Assembly: GCA_015499985.1 (NCBI GenBank)
Contig: JAAAUF010000191.1
Span: 1 to 29,595 of the forward strand
Direction: 5' to 3'
Source of the DNA: Haplosporangium gracile
Taxonomy: Eukaryota > Mortierellomycota > Mortierellomycetes > Mortierellales > Mortierellaceae
DNA length: 29,595 nucleotides
The stretch's first letter is position 1, and each line of letters begins with the position of its first letter. The notes under the pieces are model-generated. The model ran no database searches. It was not told the DNA's origin and saw nothing but the letters and a program-made list of their open reading frames with translations. Of this stretch, positions 8,397 through 18,601 are shown piece by piece. Position numbers and translations under genes: made by a program.

Positions 8397-11300
8397 TTAC
8401 TCGCGCAACTCTCGCAAGAAATGATCGTTCTGAGTATAGTCCTCCGACCCATAGTCATGAATATTATGCCCTGTGGCCGGGACGCCTCCGATAACATTGG
8501 GGTTAGGGTTCGAGATTATCGTGGCTGAAGCCTTCATCGCCGAAGCTTCCGACATTGCAGGAACTCTCGAATTGTATCCATACTGGTAGGGCTGATAGTT
8601 GATGTCACCACCCATAGGTTGTTGTCGTTGCAGCTGTTGTATTTGCTCATAGTGCGCATAGCCATATTCGTATTCCGAGCCGGCAACAGTAGCGGGGTAG
8701 GCAGGTGTAGCCGTGGTCACAGAGATCATAGACGGCTCAGGTCCGATTTCGTAGGCCTCTGGACGGAGGATCTCGTCGCAGCTGTTGTACTCTGAACGGT
8801 CGTCGTGGCCATTGCCTGAGCCGTAGACGGTAATTGCTGCTGCTTTTTCTCCTTTTGCAGATCTTCCTATGATCTTGCTCTTGAACCGTCTTGATGGCTA
8901 GAGTAAGCAATCGTTTGAATTATGAGACGTCAGTATTTTTTGTAGAGAACTTGAATGTCAAATCAAAAAAAAAAAAAAAAAAAATGTTACACCCCGAAAA
9001 AAAAAAAAAAAAAAAGCTCCGAAAAACCAAACCTACAGAGAACTTCCACTTGCGGAAAATCCAAATGCCGATGACAGAGGCAATGACGATCGCCGCAACA
9101 ATGACTCCTCCGGCCGTCAAGGCCGTGGTATTGCTGTTGGTCTCCTTCTTGTCCGTGGGGAGGGTCGTTGGCCCAACCTCCTCGTCCTTTGAAGCCTTGG
9201 TCACTGTAGAATCCGTCTGTCCTGATGGGTGATCCTGAGAAGAATTAGTGATTTTCGTCGAGGAAGTGATGGCAACAGCAGGGTCTGTGGACTCTAGTAC
9301 TGCATCTGCATCGGTTATTGTTGCCGCATCTACATCTGTCGCGGATGCGGGTTCTGGTTCTTCAGTGATGGTTGTGGCATCGTCAGGGGTAGGAGCGGGG
9401 GTAGGTTCTTCACCGTGTCCGTTCTCGTCCTTGTTCTCTTCTTTGTCTTCATCCTCAGGCTTAGAGGCAAGCTCTGATTCTCCTGCAGTGGTCATGGGCG
9501 TGGGCTCCTGGTTGGAACCTGAATCTGTAGGTTCGTTAATTGGAGACGGGGAAGGGTCTAGCAACAAGATAGCGCTTGAGTTAATTGTCTAGATCAGATT
9601 TGTACAAAAACACATCACCGCCCTTCTTGATTGGTTGTTTGAACTTACTAGTAATCTCTTCAGGTACAAATTCTGTTGGGTCCTGGCCTTCGGATGTATG
9701 CTCCTGCTCTGCTGGCTCTCTCGCCTCCGCCTCCTGATCAGAAGCGGCGTCCTTGTTCTCATCCTCGCCGTCGTCTCTTTTCACAATAGTCTTGCCTTTC
9801 AGAAGATTTCGGTAGGATAGCATTGAGCACAAAGAAAAAAAAAAAAAAAAAGAAAACCAGGAAAAGAGAGCGAGTGAGTCAAATGGAAGAGCGTAACGCG
9901 TTTGTTTAAAACACATCGTTGGGTGTGTGTATGTGCTGTGCTTGCATTAGACGCGTTTTTGCTTTTGCTTTGCTTTTGTCGTTGGTTATTGATTGGTTAC
10001 TGTTGATTGACCCCGCACTTTTGCTGCTCGGGGATAATTGAAAGGTAAGTAATGTGTGTAGGAGAGGGAGTCTATCGGTCGATGACTTACAAGTCGCGTC
10101 CAAGTCGTCAGTCCATAGTCGATCAGTCGATCCAAGTGTTCAAAGTGTCCAAAATGTCGGTTTCTGTGTCGATTGTTCCTCGTTTGCAAGGTTCAGGGGC
10201 AGCAAGCCCAAATAAAAAACCGAAAGGGGGACCACCGCATCATCATCATTTATCTATCGTATCGCAAAACTCTGAACTTTCTCGCCGTTCACTGTCTTGC
10301 TTGGATGGATGATTCCACAACCGTTCCTGATCTCTGTGTTTCGCTTCTTATTTTCTTTTCTTTTCCTTTCAAACCGGCTCAGATAATCCTGTCTCCCCGT
10401 CAGTCCGCCAGTCAACCATCCAGTCAACCAGCCTGCCGGCAGAGAGGAGGCTAGGAAGGAGGAGCACACACACACGCACAATCAAGAGGTCCAGAGGGCG
10501 AAAAGTCTCTTTTTTTCATGTCATCATTTGAGCGAAACACACACACACACACACGCAAAGAAAGAAACTACTGAGTGCAGAACAGAAGCCATATATAAAC
10601 TCATAATAAACCAAAAGAGGTATATTTAAAGCAATAACAGAAGAGGGGATCACGGAGACAGTGCGAGTGAGGAGTGAAGAAAAAGAGCATGGAGGGAGGT
10701 TTATGGACATATTAAAAAAAAATAAAGTGTCTTGTCTGAAAAGAAAAGGACAAAAGAGCCCTTCCTTGAATTTAGTCTATCTCTTTTTTTTTTTTTTTTT
10801 GTTCTCGCTCTCATTATTTTTTCTGTCGTCTCCTTCTCTTCGTCCTCCTCCGTGTGAGATCCTCTCGTTTTGGCAAGAGAAAGCATTTATATGATAAAAA
10901 ATCCCATGGGCCCTGGGACATACATCTCCAAAATAAAATATAGCTCAAAAAAGGGAGAGAAAAGGAGTGGTTTGAGCGCGGGCTGCAGGAGCGCACGTAG
11001 GGAGGGATATTTGTGTGTGTAATGTAATATAGAGAGGAATTACACATGTAGTGTCTGCGTGTTGTGTGCGTGCGCTGTGATGTGTAACAATAGATAAAGT
11101 CGAGAAAGAGGTGTCAGTTGGTATCTGACCTTACCATTTTGACTGAATGCGTCGGTTGGAGGTTCGGGGGGGACGATGTCGTCGACGAGATTATCCAACA
11201 GGCCGTCGGTGCCTCGTTTGTCGCCTGCGAGTCGACGAGGTCTTTGACGTTTGTTGATCATCCTGGCGCCGCCAGAGGAAAACGAAGAGGATCGGAGGAG

Positions 11301-11489
11301 TTGCGAGGAAGGGGTGGAGTTGTCGATGGCTGCGTCTGCCAATTGCGAGTTAACGACATCATGTTGGTAGAGGTGTCGGCGCGAGAAGAGGATGTTATTA
11401 TTGTTGGCTTTAATGGGGGATGCTATGGTGGAAGTGGCCGAGAAGGTTGCAGAGAAGGCGAGCACCAGCGACAAGGTTGTGAACCGCAT
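8397..11489 (-). CDS. Type I membrane protein with acidic Ser/Thr/Pro-rich ectodomain, function unknown
   Basis: Proposed exons on the minus strand are 11489-11135, 9795-9649, 9557-9037 and 8897-8397 (1524 nt, 507 residues); all phases close. Exon 1 starts with a clear signal peptide (residues 1-23, cleavage near TIA-SP). The ectodomain is polar, with a basic stretch NKRQRPRR and then Glu/Asp/Thr/Pro-rich low-complexity sequence. A membrane helix (about 316-335, GGVIVAAIVIASVIGIWIF) is followed by basic RKWKFSPSRRFKSK, read across the last splice junction. The cytoplasmic tail (336-507) is rich in Tyr, Gln and Pro. No enzymatic domain is recognised; a wall-sensor or adhesion-like role is a guess. 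The weak point is the 1339-nt first intron, since exon 1 might belong to a separate small secreted protein. However, its GTAAGG donor and the lack of a signal peptide in the downstream part favour one gene. The tail and TM exons (8397-9795) are the safer part. Confidence 0.65.
8898..9036 (-). other. Intron with two long homopolymer tracts
   Basis: On the minus strand it runs from GTAGGT to CTCTAG (139 nt) between FRKWKFS and PSRRFKS. It contains two T tracts on the coding strand (A runs at 8965-8983 and 8998-9015 on the + strand). These are likely to vary in length between isolates and to cause sequencing error. Confidence 0.75.
9796..11134 (-). other. Proposed 1.3 kb intron 1 of the type I membrane protein gene
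   Basis: The donor GGTAAGG follows AFSQN(G), and the acceptor CTTCTGAAAG precedes (G)KTIVKRDDG. Both junctions are phase 1. No conserved exon was seen inside it on the minus strand. It contains A/T homopolymers (9835-9852 and 10782-10800), an AC run (10538-10553) and tandem CAGTC/CAACC units near 10400-10435. If the single-gene model is wrong, this is intergenic DNA. Confidence 0.5.
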
Positions 11490-12202
11490 TTTTGAAGTGG
11501 ATTGAGTGAACAAAAAAAAAGAGAGGAGAAAAAAAACGAAATAAAATTTTAAGGTCGTGCTGCTGCAAAGTTGATCTGCATCAGGTGGAATGGCGGGAAA
11601 GAGAAAGGAATGGAATGGCGGCAATGGAGTGAGGGAGAGAGGTGAATGAGAAGGAGAAAAGAAGAAAGTGAGAGTAAGAATAGGAGGGAGTAAGAGGAGA
11701 AGGGGAGGAAGGAAAAAAAGAAAGTGAATAATGGTAACAGAATAGTAGCTACTGCACATATATAGAGACGGTATTCAGGCACAGGTGAGCAAAGCACGAG
11801 AGACCGATAGTGCTGGAAACAATTACCATGTCTCGAAGCATAACTATTTGAACATTTATCCAATTGGGGTCTCCCTTCGTATTCAAGCACCATTGCCGAT
11901 GCGATCAAGGTAAAGGCGGCTGATCGCTGATCGCCAAGTAGAGACTGCATTGTGTTGCACTCTGTTTAAACCGACTCCCGTCCCTGAGTCGACCTCCTCG
12001 GGATCCCCAGGGATCATACACCAAGTCCCCCCCTTCAAAGTTTAATGACAAGCAAGAACGAGGTTATGAGTCGAAGGTATGGCCTGAATTACCTGTCCAA
12101 GACATGAAAGTCTCTTTGGAGGAATCGCTTTAAAAGTCACTCTCCATCGCCACCCTCTGCATTGGATAGAGTCAAAACGCGTCGCGTTAGATTCATCAGT
12201 AG
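11490..12202. other. Upstream region of the membrane protein gene
   Basis: 11490-11730 is purine-rich on the + strand, that is, a CT-rich leader for the minus-strand gene, like the leaders of other genes here. The Leu/Pro/Phe-rich frames across it are composition artefacts. 11760-12202 has more balanced composition, but I recognise no gene. Confidence 0.5.
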
Positions 12203-12412
12203 TGGCGCACACTATTACTTCGCGTTAATCACTTTTTGGTTGACGCTCACCTTTCTCCTTTGCCTTATACTCAAATCGGGGATCAGCTCCAGCGTAATAA
12301 ATCCTTGGAGAACCTCACACAGCTGCTTGAAGTTGTTGAATGGGCCCATGGTGTCGGCTTAGCAGGCTTTCGCCGTTTGTCATCAGTGCTCTTTTTTCAA
12401 TGCAAGGTTTGA
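12203..12412 (+). pseudogene. Possible decayed coding fragment
   Basis: This is an open stretch of 69 codons between stops, with no ATG. Its middle part reads as an ordinary helical protein (QIGDQLQRNKSLENLTQLLE and then WAHGVGLAGFRRLSS), with no composition bias. It has no neighbours in frame and no recognisable splice sites that would join it to a gene. It could be a remnant of a repeat-type protein or chance. The family is not identified. Confidence 0.3.
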
Positions 12413-12655
12413 AGGGAAGACCATCTCGCAAGATAAAATTGAAAATTGGCAATGCTAACGTAGACATAACTTATGCCAATCGATGGTCGTCGTCTAACTC
12501 CGACGCTCCGCATAACGTTAAACAAGACAGTTGAAATGGAAAGAATAACGTGGTAAAGGCGAGTTGGAAAAAAAATTACAATGTTTATGCGTAGGCGATG
12601 CGCCCATTACGTGTTGTAACCGCAATCGTGATAGTCCCCTCCGTTGTAATTGCGA

Positions 12656-13484
12656 CTAGTGTCGACCGAAGATAGAGCCGAAGATGATGATCCTATTACG
12701 AATAAACAAAATAGCAGTTGTTAGTCAGATCGACAAAAAAAAAAGGGCACGACAACGTTGATAAGTTTCAAGAAAGCAGACGATCACTCACAGAGAAACC
12801 ATCACCGCACCCACAGCGCATGCGCGTGCCCAAAATCGCTCTCTGGGGTCCGGGGATCTGAGGAAGCACATTCCAAAGAGGTATCCGAGCCAAGTGCAAA
12901 GACTAATTGTTCATGGAAACACCAAAAAAAGAAAACGAACTCATTAGTCTTTATGAGTCTCATACAACCCGCTCTGATGAATAGCCATTACTTGAACTTG
13001 CGTATGAGAAGCTGCATTTACCCAAAGATAAAGCAGATCATAGCAATAGGGATGCCCCGAGATCTCACTTGTTGACCATATGCTGGATCATTGCCGTCGA
13101 CTACATGGACAACCGTGCTTGGATTTGCGCCACCTAACAGACCATATCATCCAAGCAGAAATATGTGTTAAAAGAAGCATACGGAACAAAGACAAGAACT
13201 CAAAGAAAGTTGAAGAAAGATAGAATACCAGGGTTTCCGCTGGGAGGAGCATATCCGCCGCTGGTGGAAGAGGGCATGTACACACCCTCGGGAGGAGCAT
13301 AAGTCTGTTGACCGGAGAGGGGTTGAGCTTGGTAAAAGGAAGTTGGAGGTGGACCTGAGGGTGGTTGGTAGGTCCGGTTATTGGAGGTGTTGTTTGTTGT
13401 GTAGGAGGGTGGAGGGGGTTGGACCATGCCGTCCTGGTTAGGGTCGACAAAGCGGTTGGTATCGTTGTCTTTGCTCATGGTCAT
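12656..13484 (-). CDS. Small Pro-rich protein with two membrane segments
   Basis: Minus-strand exons 13484-13229, 13133-13022, 12902-12792 and 12692-12656 give 516 nt and 171 residues; all phases close, and introns of 95, 119 and 99 nt have GTATTC, GTAAAT and GTGAGT donors. The first ~85 residues are disordered and rich in Pro, Gln, Ser and Tyr (PPPPSY, PPSGPPP, YAPPEGVY). After PSTVVHVVDGNDPAYGQQ comes a membrane segment (GIPIAMICFIFGLCTWLGYL), a short loop with Cys and RSPDPRERF, and a second segment (about 146-168) ending GSIFGRH. The protein is probably a small integral membrane protein with its Pro-rich N-terminus in the cytosol, where the PPxY-like PPSY motif might be bound by WW-domain ubiquitin ligases. 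I do not recognise a named family. A second Met two codons downstream (MSKD) could also be the start. Confidence 0.75.
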
Positions 13485-13757
13485 ATTATGTTGGTATTAT
13501 TAGCGTTGGGAGTGAGGAAAGCAGGGATGGGTAGTGATGTGTAGAGAAGGGGGGAAAGGAAGTGAAAAGAGTGAGAAAGTAAGAAAGTAAGCAAGAAAGC
13601 GAGAAAGCAAGAGAAAATCACGTCAAGGTGACCCATAAAAGAGAGTCTGATCAGTGATCCGAATTTGTGGTGGGACGAGACACGTTGGTTTCACTTTTTT
13701 TTTTTCTTTGTTTATTTCGGGCGTAACTGCAAGAGTTACAAATTCATGCGCGACAGT

Positions 13758-15461
13758 TTACTCGAGGCCCATGTACTGCAATTGCATGTAGTGTTCATAT
13801 TGATCGGCGTACTCATCGTCGCTGGAAAAGTCAATGGGACCGTAGTGTTCATAGGTCGCGAAATCATCCATGTCATAGCCATCGTCCTCATAGTCCTCTT
13901 GATCCGTCCACCCATCTCCCTCATAAAAGTCGCCATCCTCATCATACAGCCCGCGTTCCGACGAGATACACTCTGTAAACCTGATGCCGCGATCCTTCAA
14001 CAGATCCATCGCGTAGGGCTCAACCATACTATCATCGTCTCCAACGGCTCCCATAACCGCGATAAACCTTGACGCTTCAAACGTCTCCAGCCTTTTCCAA
14101 TGCTCCACCATCCACTCCACTGCCTCGAATCCCTCACCAGGATTACTGCTGTCCAGCAGCGTCTTACAGCTAAAGAACGTGAGCTTCTTCAGAGTTGCCA
14201 ATTCTTCCAGGCCTGCCTCCAACGAGACCTTGATAGGATCCCGACTGTACGTGTCCGCCTGGTTCTCGCTGCAGATTGAAAGGTAGCTGAGCTCCGTGAG
14301 TTGACCGAGGCGTTGGTAGACCTCTCTGTAGTGGGACATTGGAGGATCGTAGTCGCCAGCCTCGTCAACGACGTCTATTCCGACATCAAACATCTGAAGA
14401 CCCTTACACGCCCATGGATGTTGAATAATATCACTGCGGGCCAAGGTTTCAGCACTGATACTCTGGAGATTGGCACATGAACGGAGAATCTCCTGTACCA
14501 TCGGGCTGGTGACCTTGGAGCAAAACTGAAGATTAATGTCCCGCAGGGTTGGAAAGTGTCTCCGCAAGGCGTCCATCGCCCGTGCTCCGAATCCCGTCCT
14601 CGGTAACGACAGCTTTTCGATCCTTGGTATTGCCTCCAGAATCTGTGCAATGTCCGCGTCTGCTAAAGCCACAATCAGATGCAGTGCCGTCAAATTAGGG
14701 CAGGATCCTCCCGAGAGAATAGTGCAGAGCTTGGCGACATCGACTTGACCGACCCCGAACTCCCAACGGAATGAGATCAAGTTGGGGCAGCAGCTGAGCC
14801 ATGTGAGCTGCCTGTCCATGGAGATCCCGGTAGCGTGACAAATGTCGAGGTAGCGCATCTCCTGAAAGACGAGGTCATCCGGAAACTCGGGGTGATCATA
14901 GTCGTCAGCCCAAGTTGAGAGTCTCTTGAGGTTCTTGGAGCAGAGGCGAAGGTAAAGTTGGGACTTGGCAACATCAAGCTCAGTCTCCTTGGTCTCGAGG
15001 ACAATCAGCTTTGGGCATCTCTCCATCGTCTCCAGGACTTTGTTGGTCATGGGCCACGGGACGGAATCGATCACAATTTTGCGAAGACGGCCGTGGTTGT
15101 CGATCATATCCGAGAATCGTTCCCAGATCTGAACCGCGTCGTCACCCTTGTCGACCTCCTTTGCGTCGAATTTGACCTCGTCCAGCTGCTTGCACTGCAT
15201 AAAGAACCACTGAAGGTTGGGGTCCATTTGCTCAATGACCAGCTGGCGGATGTGAAGTGCATTCTTTTGGAGGAGGGCGAGGTCTGGTCGAAGTCCCATG
15301 TAGTCAGGCTCGAGTTGCTTGAGGGTGAATGAACGCCAGAGAAGAGGTTCGAATTCGGTCCTCCATGCCTTGCAGACCTGCATACAGGAGATGACGTTAC
15401 TGTTGTCGAGCATGTTGCCGATGCAGGTGAGGATCTCTGGTAGCGTGAGTGCCTTGTCCAT
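13758..15461 (-). CDS. F-box/leucine-rich-repeat protein
   Basis: A single-exon gene of 567 residues. An F-box-like motif occupies residues 6-46 (LPEILTCIGNML, then VISCMQVCKAWRTEFEPLLW). The rest is an array of irregular leucine-rich repeats, with AMN1/FBXL-type units such as FPTLRDINLQFCSKVTSPMV. F-box proteins bind Skp1 and recruit substrates to SCF ubiquitin ligases; the LRR region would be the substrate surface. The last ~64 residues (504-567) form an unusual acidic tail rich in Asp, Glu, Tyr and Gly. Single-exon F-box/LRR genes are numerous in Mortierella-type genomes. The substrate is unknown. The ATG at 15459-15461 directly precedes the F-box, as is usual for this group. A possible alternative is a pseudo-F-box LRR protein that does not engage Skp1. 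Confidence 0.88.
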   Translation of the reverse strand: MDKALTLPEILTCIGNMLDNSNVISCMQVCKAWRTEFEPLLWRSFTLKQLEPDYMGLRPDLALLQKNALHIRQLVIEQMDPNLQWFFMQCKQLDEVKFDAKEVDKGDDAVQIWERFSDMIDNHGRLRKIVIDSVPWPMTNKVLETMERCPKLIVLETKETELDVAKSQLYLRLCSKNLKRLSTWADDYDHPEFPDDLVFQEMRYLDICHATGISMDRQLTWLSCCPNLISFRWEFGVGQVDVAKLCTILSGGSCPNLTALHLIVALADADIAQILEAIPRIEKLSLPRTGFGARAMDALRRHFPTLRDINLQFCSKVTSPMVQEILRSCANLQSISAETLARSDIIQHPWACKGLQMFDVGIDVVDEAGDYDPPMSHYREVYQRLGQLTELSYLSICSENQADTYSRDPIKVSLEAGLEELATLKKLTFFSCKTLLDSSNPGEGFEAVEWMVEHWKRLETFEASRFIAVMGAVGDDDSMVEPYAMDLLKDRGIRFTECISSERGLYDEDGDFYEGDGWTDQEDYEDDGYDMDDFATYEHYGPIDFSSDDEYADQYEHYMQLQYMGLE

Positions 15462-15987
15462 AGTACCTTGAGAAATGGAGTTTTGTGGGGAAGAAAAGAG
15501 AAAGAAAGGTCTGTGTATGTGTGTAATTTTTTTTCAAGATAAAGATGGCCGTTTGTGACGACACATCAATTTTATCCAATTAAAAGTGAAACTGTCTAAG
15601 TGTTCCTCGTACGTGCACAAAACAGCACATCGCACATGAGGATGGCACAGCCCGTCCTCAGTGGACCTGAACGACCTTCATGAGTCCGAACGATCCTTGT
15701 TGCTTTTGGGCACGTTCAAGGGATTAAGATATCGTCCACCTCCAACTCCTTGATAACCATATTGCCTCTCCTCTCCATGATATCCATGCGCCTGCGGCCC
15801 AACAGGAATCGATGGCTGCTTGATCAGGCACTCGAGTATCGCACTGCTCCCCCGGGCACCGCTGTTCCTCATGCTCCGCGACGGATCGTCTGCTTAGACA
15901 CTCGACCTTTCGGAGTTTCCGCCCATATATCTGTTTCCATCCATATAACTGTGTCCATCGTGCCCTCTGCTCCTTGGTTGTGCGTGC
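15462..15987. other. Spacer between F-box gene and retroelement remnant
   Basis: No gene is supported. A minus-strand open frame at 15678-15872 (Gly/Tyr/Arg-rich) and its overlapping neighbour at 15869-16282 may be frame-shifted 3' debris of the adjoining retroelement remnant, but I cannot confirm this. Confidence 0.4.
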
Positions 15988-16664
15988 TCACTTCATACTG
16001 GAGGTGATGTTGTTCTCCGCCTCCCAATTGATGGTTCTCTCGCGTCGCGGTTTCCATAACTGCTTCCTTGCCTCCTTCTCGACGTAACGACAAAAGAAAC
16101 GGCTCATGTGCTGGGTAATGCTCTCTGGTATGTCCTTGAACACCTTGCGCCGCTTCGTGGCAATAGCTTTCAGTATGAGACCTTGGTATATGTGGCAGAC
16201 TGTCCATGCGCTCGGGTTCTGTTGTTCCTGTTCCTCCTCCTCGCCTGGCCTCCGGATCACCTGTCACAGCGCCTCGCACCACTCGCTGGTTCTTGGCTTC
16301 CTCCAGACAATCTCTCGGGGTAGTTATTTTCCTCGCGTAAGCTTCTTCTTTCGCTGTTTATTGAAATGCCTTGTGGCGATTTCTCCCCATCCCTTCACTC
16401 GGTCTAGGGCATCCTCTCACAGGTCCTCCTGCACCTCTGTGCCTTTAGAGAACGTCCATATATGCTCATTGCCCTCTGTCTCTAGGCTGCATTGTTGCTA
16501 TCGGTCGTCCTTGTACAAATCCGGACGTCTGGCGTGTAGAATGTCCATGGCAGGTAACATCCAGTGGGCCTTCTTTATCCTATGGCTACGTAGGCGCATG
16601 TCCTGCTGTGAACTGAAAAAGTTGTTGACCGGTTTGTTGCTGTGTATTGTTGAGCGGGCACCCA
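15988..16664 (-). pseudogene. Decayed retroelement ORF fragment, probable LINE-type C-terminus
   Basis: One minus-strand frame reads continuously from about 16664 to a stop at 15988, broken by four in-frame stops (TAG after LYKDDR, TGA after VQEDL, TAA after LTRGK, TGA after WCEAL). The part RIKKAHWMLPAMDILHARRP followed by DLYKDD and NEHIWT strongly resembles the zinc-binding C-terminal region of fungal LINE-like reverse transcriptase polyproteins. There a CxxC...H...C motif follows a 'hLPTLDILHxRRPDLY' stretch. Here the first zinc-ligand Cys position coincides with a stop, and the last is Phe (IWTF). The catalytic reverse-transcriptase part is missing upstream, as expected for a 5'-truncated insertion. 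No target-site duplication or poly(A) tail was clearly seen. Assignment to a retroelement is by remembered family pattern. Confidence 0.6.
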
Positions 16665-17107
16665 GCTAGTCTGTGCCCTCGCAGAAAGAAAGGTGTGTGT
16701 GTGTTTTTGAATGGGACCCTGGCTTCTTTTATTGTTATACATCACATGCATGAATACAAGAAGCTTAATCACTGCGCGGAAAATTAATAGCAAATAAGGC
16801 TTCGAAGCAATAGGACTTTTTTGCAGCAGTGCACAGAGCATATGAGCATACTAGTGGATTTGATAGGAACACGCACGGATAGACATGGTACGAATGTACA
16901 CACCCTCTACGCGCAACTGCACGGTTGAAACTCGAGCAAAGTGGCTCAATTTGCGCGAGTGTTTCAAGTGTGATCAACAAACAATAGGTATTTTTACATT
17001 TTCGCAAACAAAAGAAAAGAACAAGAAAAAAAAAAAGTCTCGATCTGTTGTATTTGTCCTTTTTATCCTTCACGCTCTCCTTCTTCCTTCATTATCCTCA
17101 ATCCACC
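16665..17107. other. Spacer and 5' leader of second F-box gene
   Basis: No gene seen. 16665-16900 has ordinary composition. An A run at 17026-17036 and a pyrimidine-rich stretch at 17040-17105 precede the ATG at 17108 and probably form the leader. Confidence 0.5.
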
Positions 17108-18601
17108 ATGCTACACAATAACTTGCCTGTTCATAACGATCATTATGCTATTGATCATACTCAGGATCCATGTCTCCAACAAGGACAGATCATTACACAC
17201 AAACCAGCATTGCCAACAACAACACCCAACCTATCGACACTTCCGCCAGAAATCATATTCTATGTAATGAGAATGCTCGGACCTCGGGAGATCCTGACTC
17301 TGGCTCTTGTCAACTCCAGGATCCGACTCCTCTCAGCAGCACAGCTCTCTTCTGCCTACGACATGAGGATACGCTCGAGCCATAGCCAAGTTGTCGATAG
17401 CAAGAGCGGTACCATAGGATCAGCACATGATTCGATGACACTTTCCACTGTACCAATGTCAGAGTATGAGCTCTATGTAAGGCTGGTCCTCTCTGATCTC
17501 TACTCGCAGGAGTCAATGGATGTCGAGTCAACCTCCGTCAGGGACGAGGTCAAGCTGGCACTCTCTAGCTGCAAAAGGATCCTTCGGCGACTCTACCTCA
17601 TCGATAAGCGACACGAAAACTTTTCTACCCACCCCTGCGAACACAACACCAATCATGGACCACATCCAATGGACAGGCCCGACTCAATATCGACTTTGCC
17701 CAAACCGATTCCATTCGTCTCGTCGACAGAAAATCTTCACATCGTCACTAGAGTTCTTGCCGACCAGGTCTGCCGTGGCATCTGTCTACCAGAGACAGCT
17801 GTTCTTGTGTTGCAGTTGCTCACCAGCCTCTGGGATCAAGACCAGTTCCAATACCTAATCAACCCTTCCGAGAAGCATGCCGTCATACGAGCGCCTGCGA
17901 TCGAGGACCGACTATCGATAGGTCAGCTGTGCTTTCAGTACTTGATCCCTAACATCCTGGGATTGCTTAAACCCGTGCTTCAGTTGCCAACGTCATCTCG
18001 TGGATCCTTGAAAAGGAGGCAACACGGAGAAAAATTGTCAGAGGTTCAAGTATCTGGGAACTCCTTGCACTTACCACAGTTGCATATTCATCCTCAGATT
18101 ATGCCACCGCCTCGTCCGAGGACACCACAAGACAACAACACCAGCTACAGTATCCAATCTTATTTCGACAAAACAAAGTCGCTCACCAGCAGTGTGCTAC
18201 CATCCCAGCAAGAGTTGCTACAACAGCCCAGAATCCGCTCAATCGCCCATTTGACTCGAGTGCTTGTGTTTCTGCCTCTCCTTGGCCGTCATTTCAACAC
18301 CCTGCCCACGAGCACCTTTATCGAAACCTTTCTGGACCGGTCCAAAGGTGATCTCCCGATTGACCGAGCAGCGGTGATGGTGTACGGATTCATGTGTGTT
18401 CTGGACTTGGAGGCAGGCAAAACCAACCTTGCCTCGGATAGCTACAAGATCTTTGAGCGATCCATGCCGACACAGGGCGTGGTCCAGGCGCAGGAAATGG
18501 TTCGCATTGTGAGTCGATACCGTCTGTTGATAAGGAGTTTCCTGCTCTCGAGTCCTACTTTTTCCTCCACACGCATGTTTGGCCAGAATAACTCCTTGTA
18601 G
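17108..18601 (+). CDS. F-box domain protein, substrate unknown
   Basis: A single-exon gene of 497 residues. I chose the ATG at 17108 (context CCACCATGC) rather than the in-frame 17048 ATG, because the 20 codons between them translate pyrimidine-rich leader. An F-box-like motif lies at about residues 43-80 (LPPEIIFYVMRML, GPREILTLALVNSRIRLLS). The remainder is mostly helical without LRR periodicity, interrupted by a polar low-complexity stretch in the middle (about 295-380, Pro/Gln/Ser/Thr-rich). The C-terminal part is Leu/Arg-rich. F-box proteins link substrates to Skp1-cullin ligases; nothing in the sequence points to the substrate. It faces away from the minus-strand F-box gene at 13758, with the retroelement remnant between them. 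There is no obvious sequence similarity to that gene outside the F-box. Confidence 0.8.
   Translation: MLHNNLPVHNDHYAIDHTQDPCLQQGQIITHKPALPTTTPNLSTLPPEIIFYVMRMLGPREILTLALVNSRIRLLSAAQLSSAYDMRIRSSHSQVVDSKSGTIGSAHDSMTLSTVPMSEYELYVRLVLSDLYSQESMDVESTSVRDEVKLALSSCKRILRRLYLIDKRHENFSTHPCEHNTNHGPHPMDRPDSISTLPKPIPFVSSTENLHIVTRVLADQVCRGICLPETAVLVLQLLTSLWDQDQFQYLINPSEKHAVIRAPAIEDRLSIGQLCFQYLIPNILGLLKPVLQLPTSSRGSLKRRQHGEKLSEVQVSGNSLHLPQLHIHPQIMPPPRPRTPQDNNTSYSIQSYFDKTKSLTSSVLPSQQELLQQPRIRSIAHLTRVLVFLPLLGRHFNTLPTSTFIETFLDRSKGDLPIDRAAVMVYGFMCVLDLEAGKTNLASDSYKIFERSMPTQGVVQAQEMVRIVSRYRLLIRSFLLSSPTFSSTRMFGQNNSL

Noticed and set aside
8498..8515. GGGGTTAGGGTT as telomere-like repeat
   Set aside because: A single unit and a half inside a coding exon; not tandem.
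15335..15360. tRNA B-box-like GGTTCGAATTC
   Set aside because: It lies inside the F-box coding exon, with no A box or cloverleaf around it.
15869..16669. Open frames of 187 (+) and 137 (-) codons
   Set aside because: They are shadows of the decayed retroelement frame, which alone shows family-like sequence.
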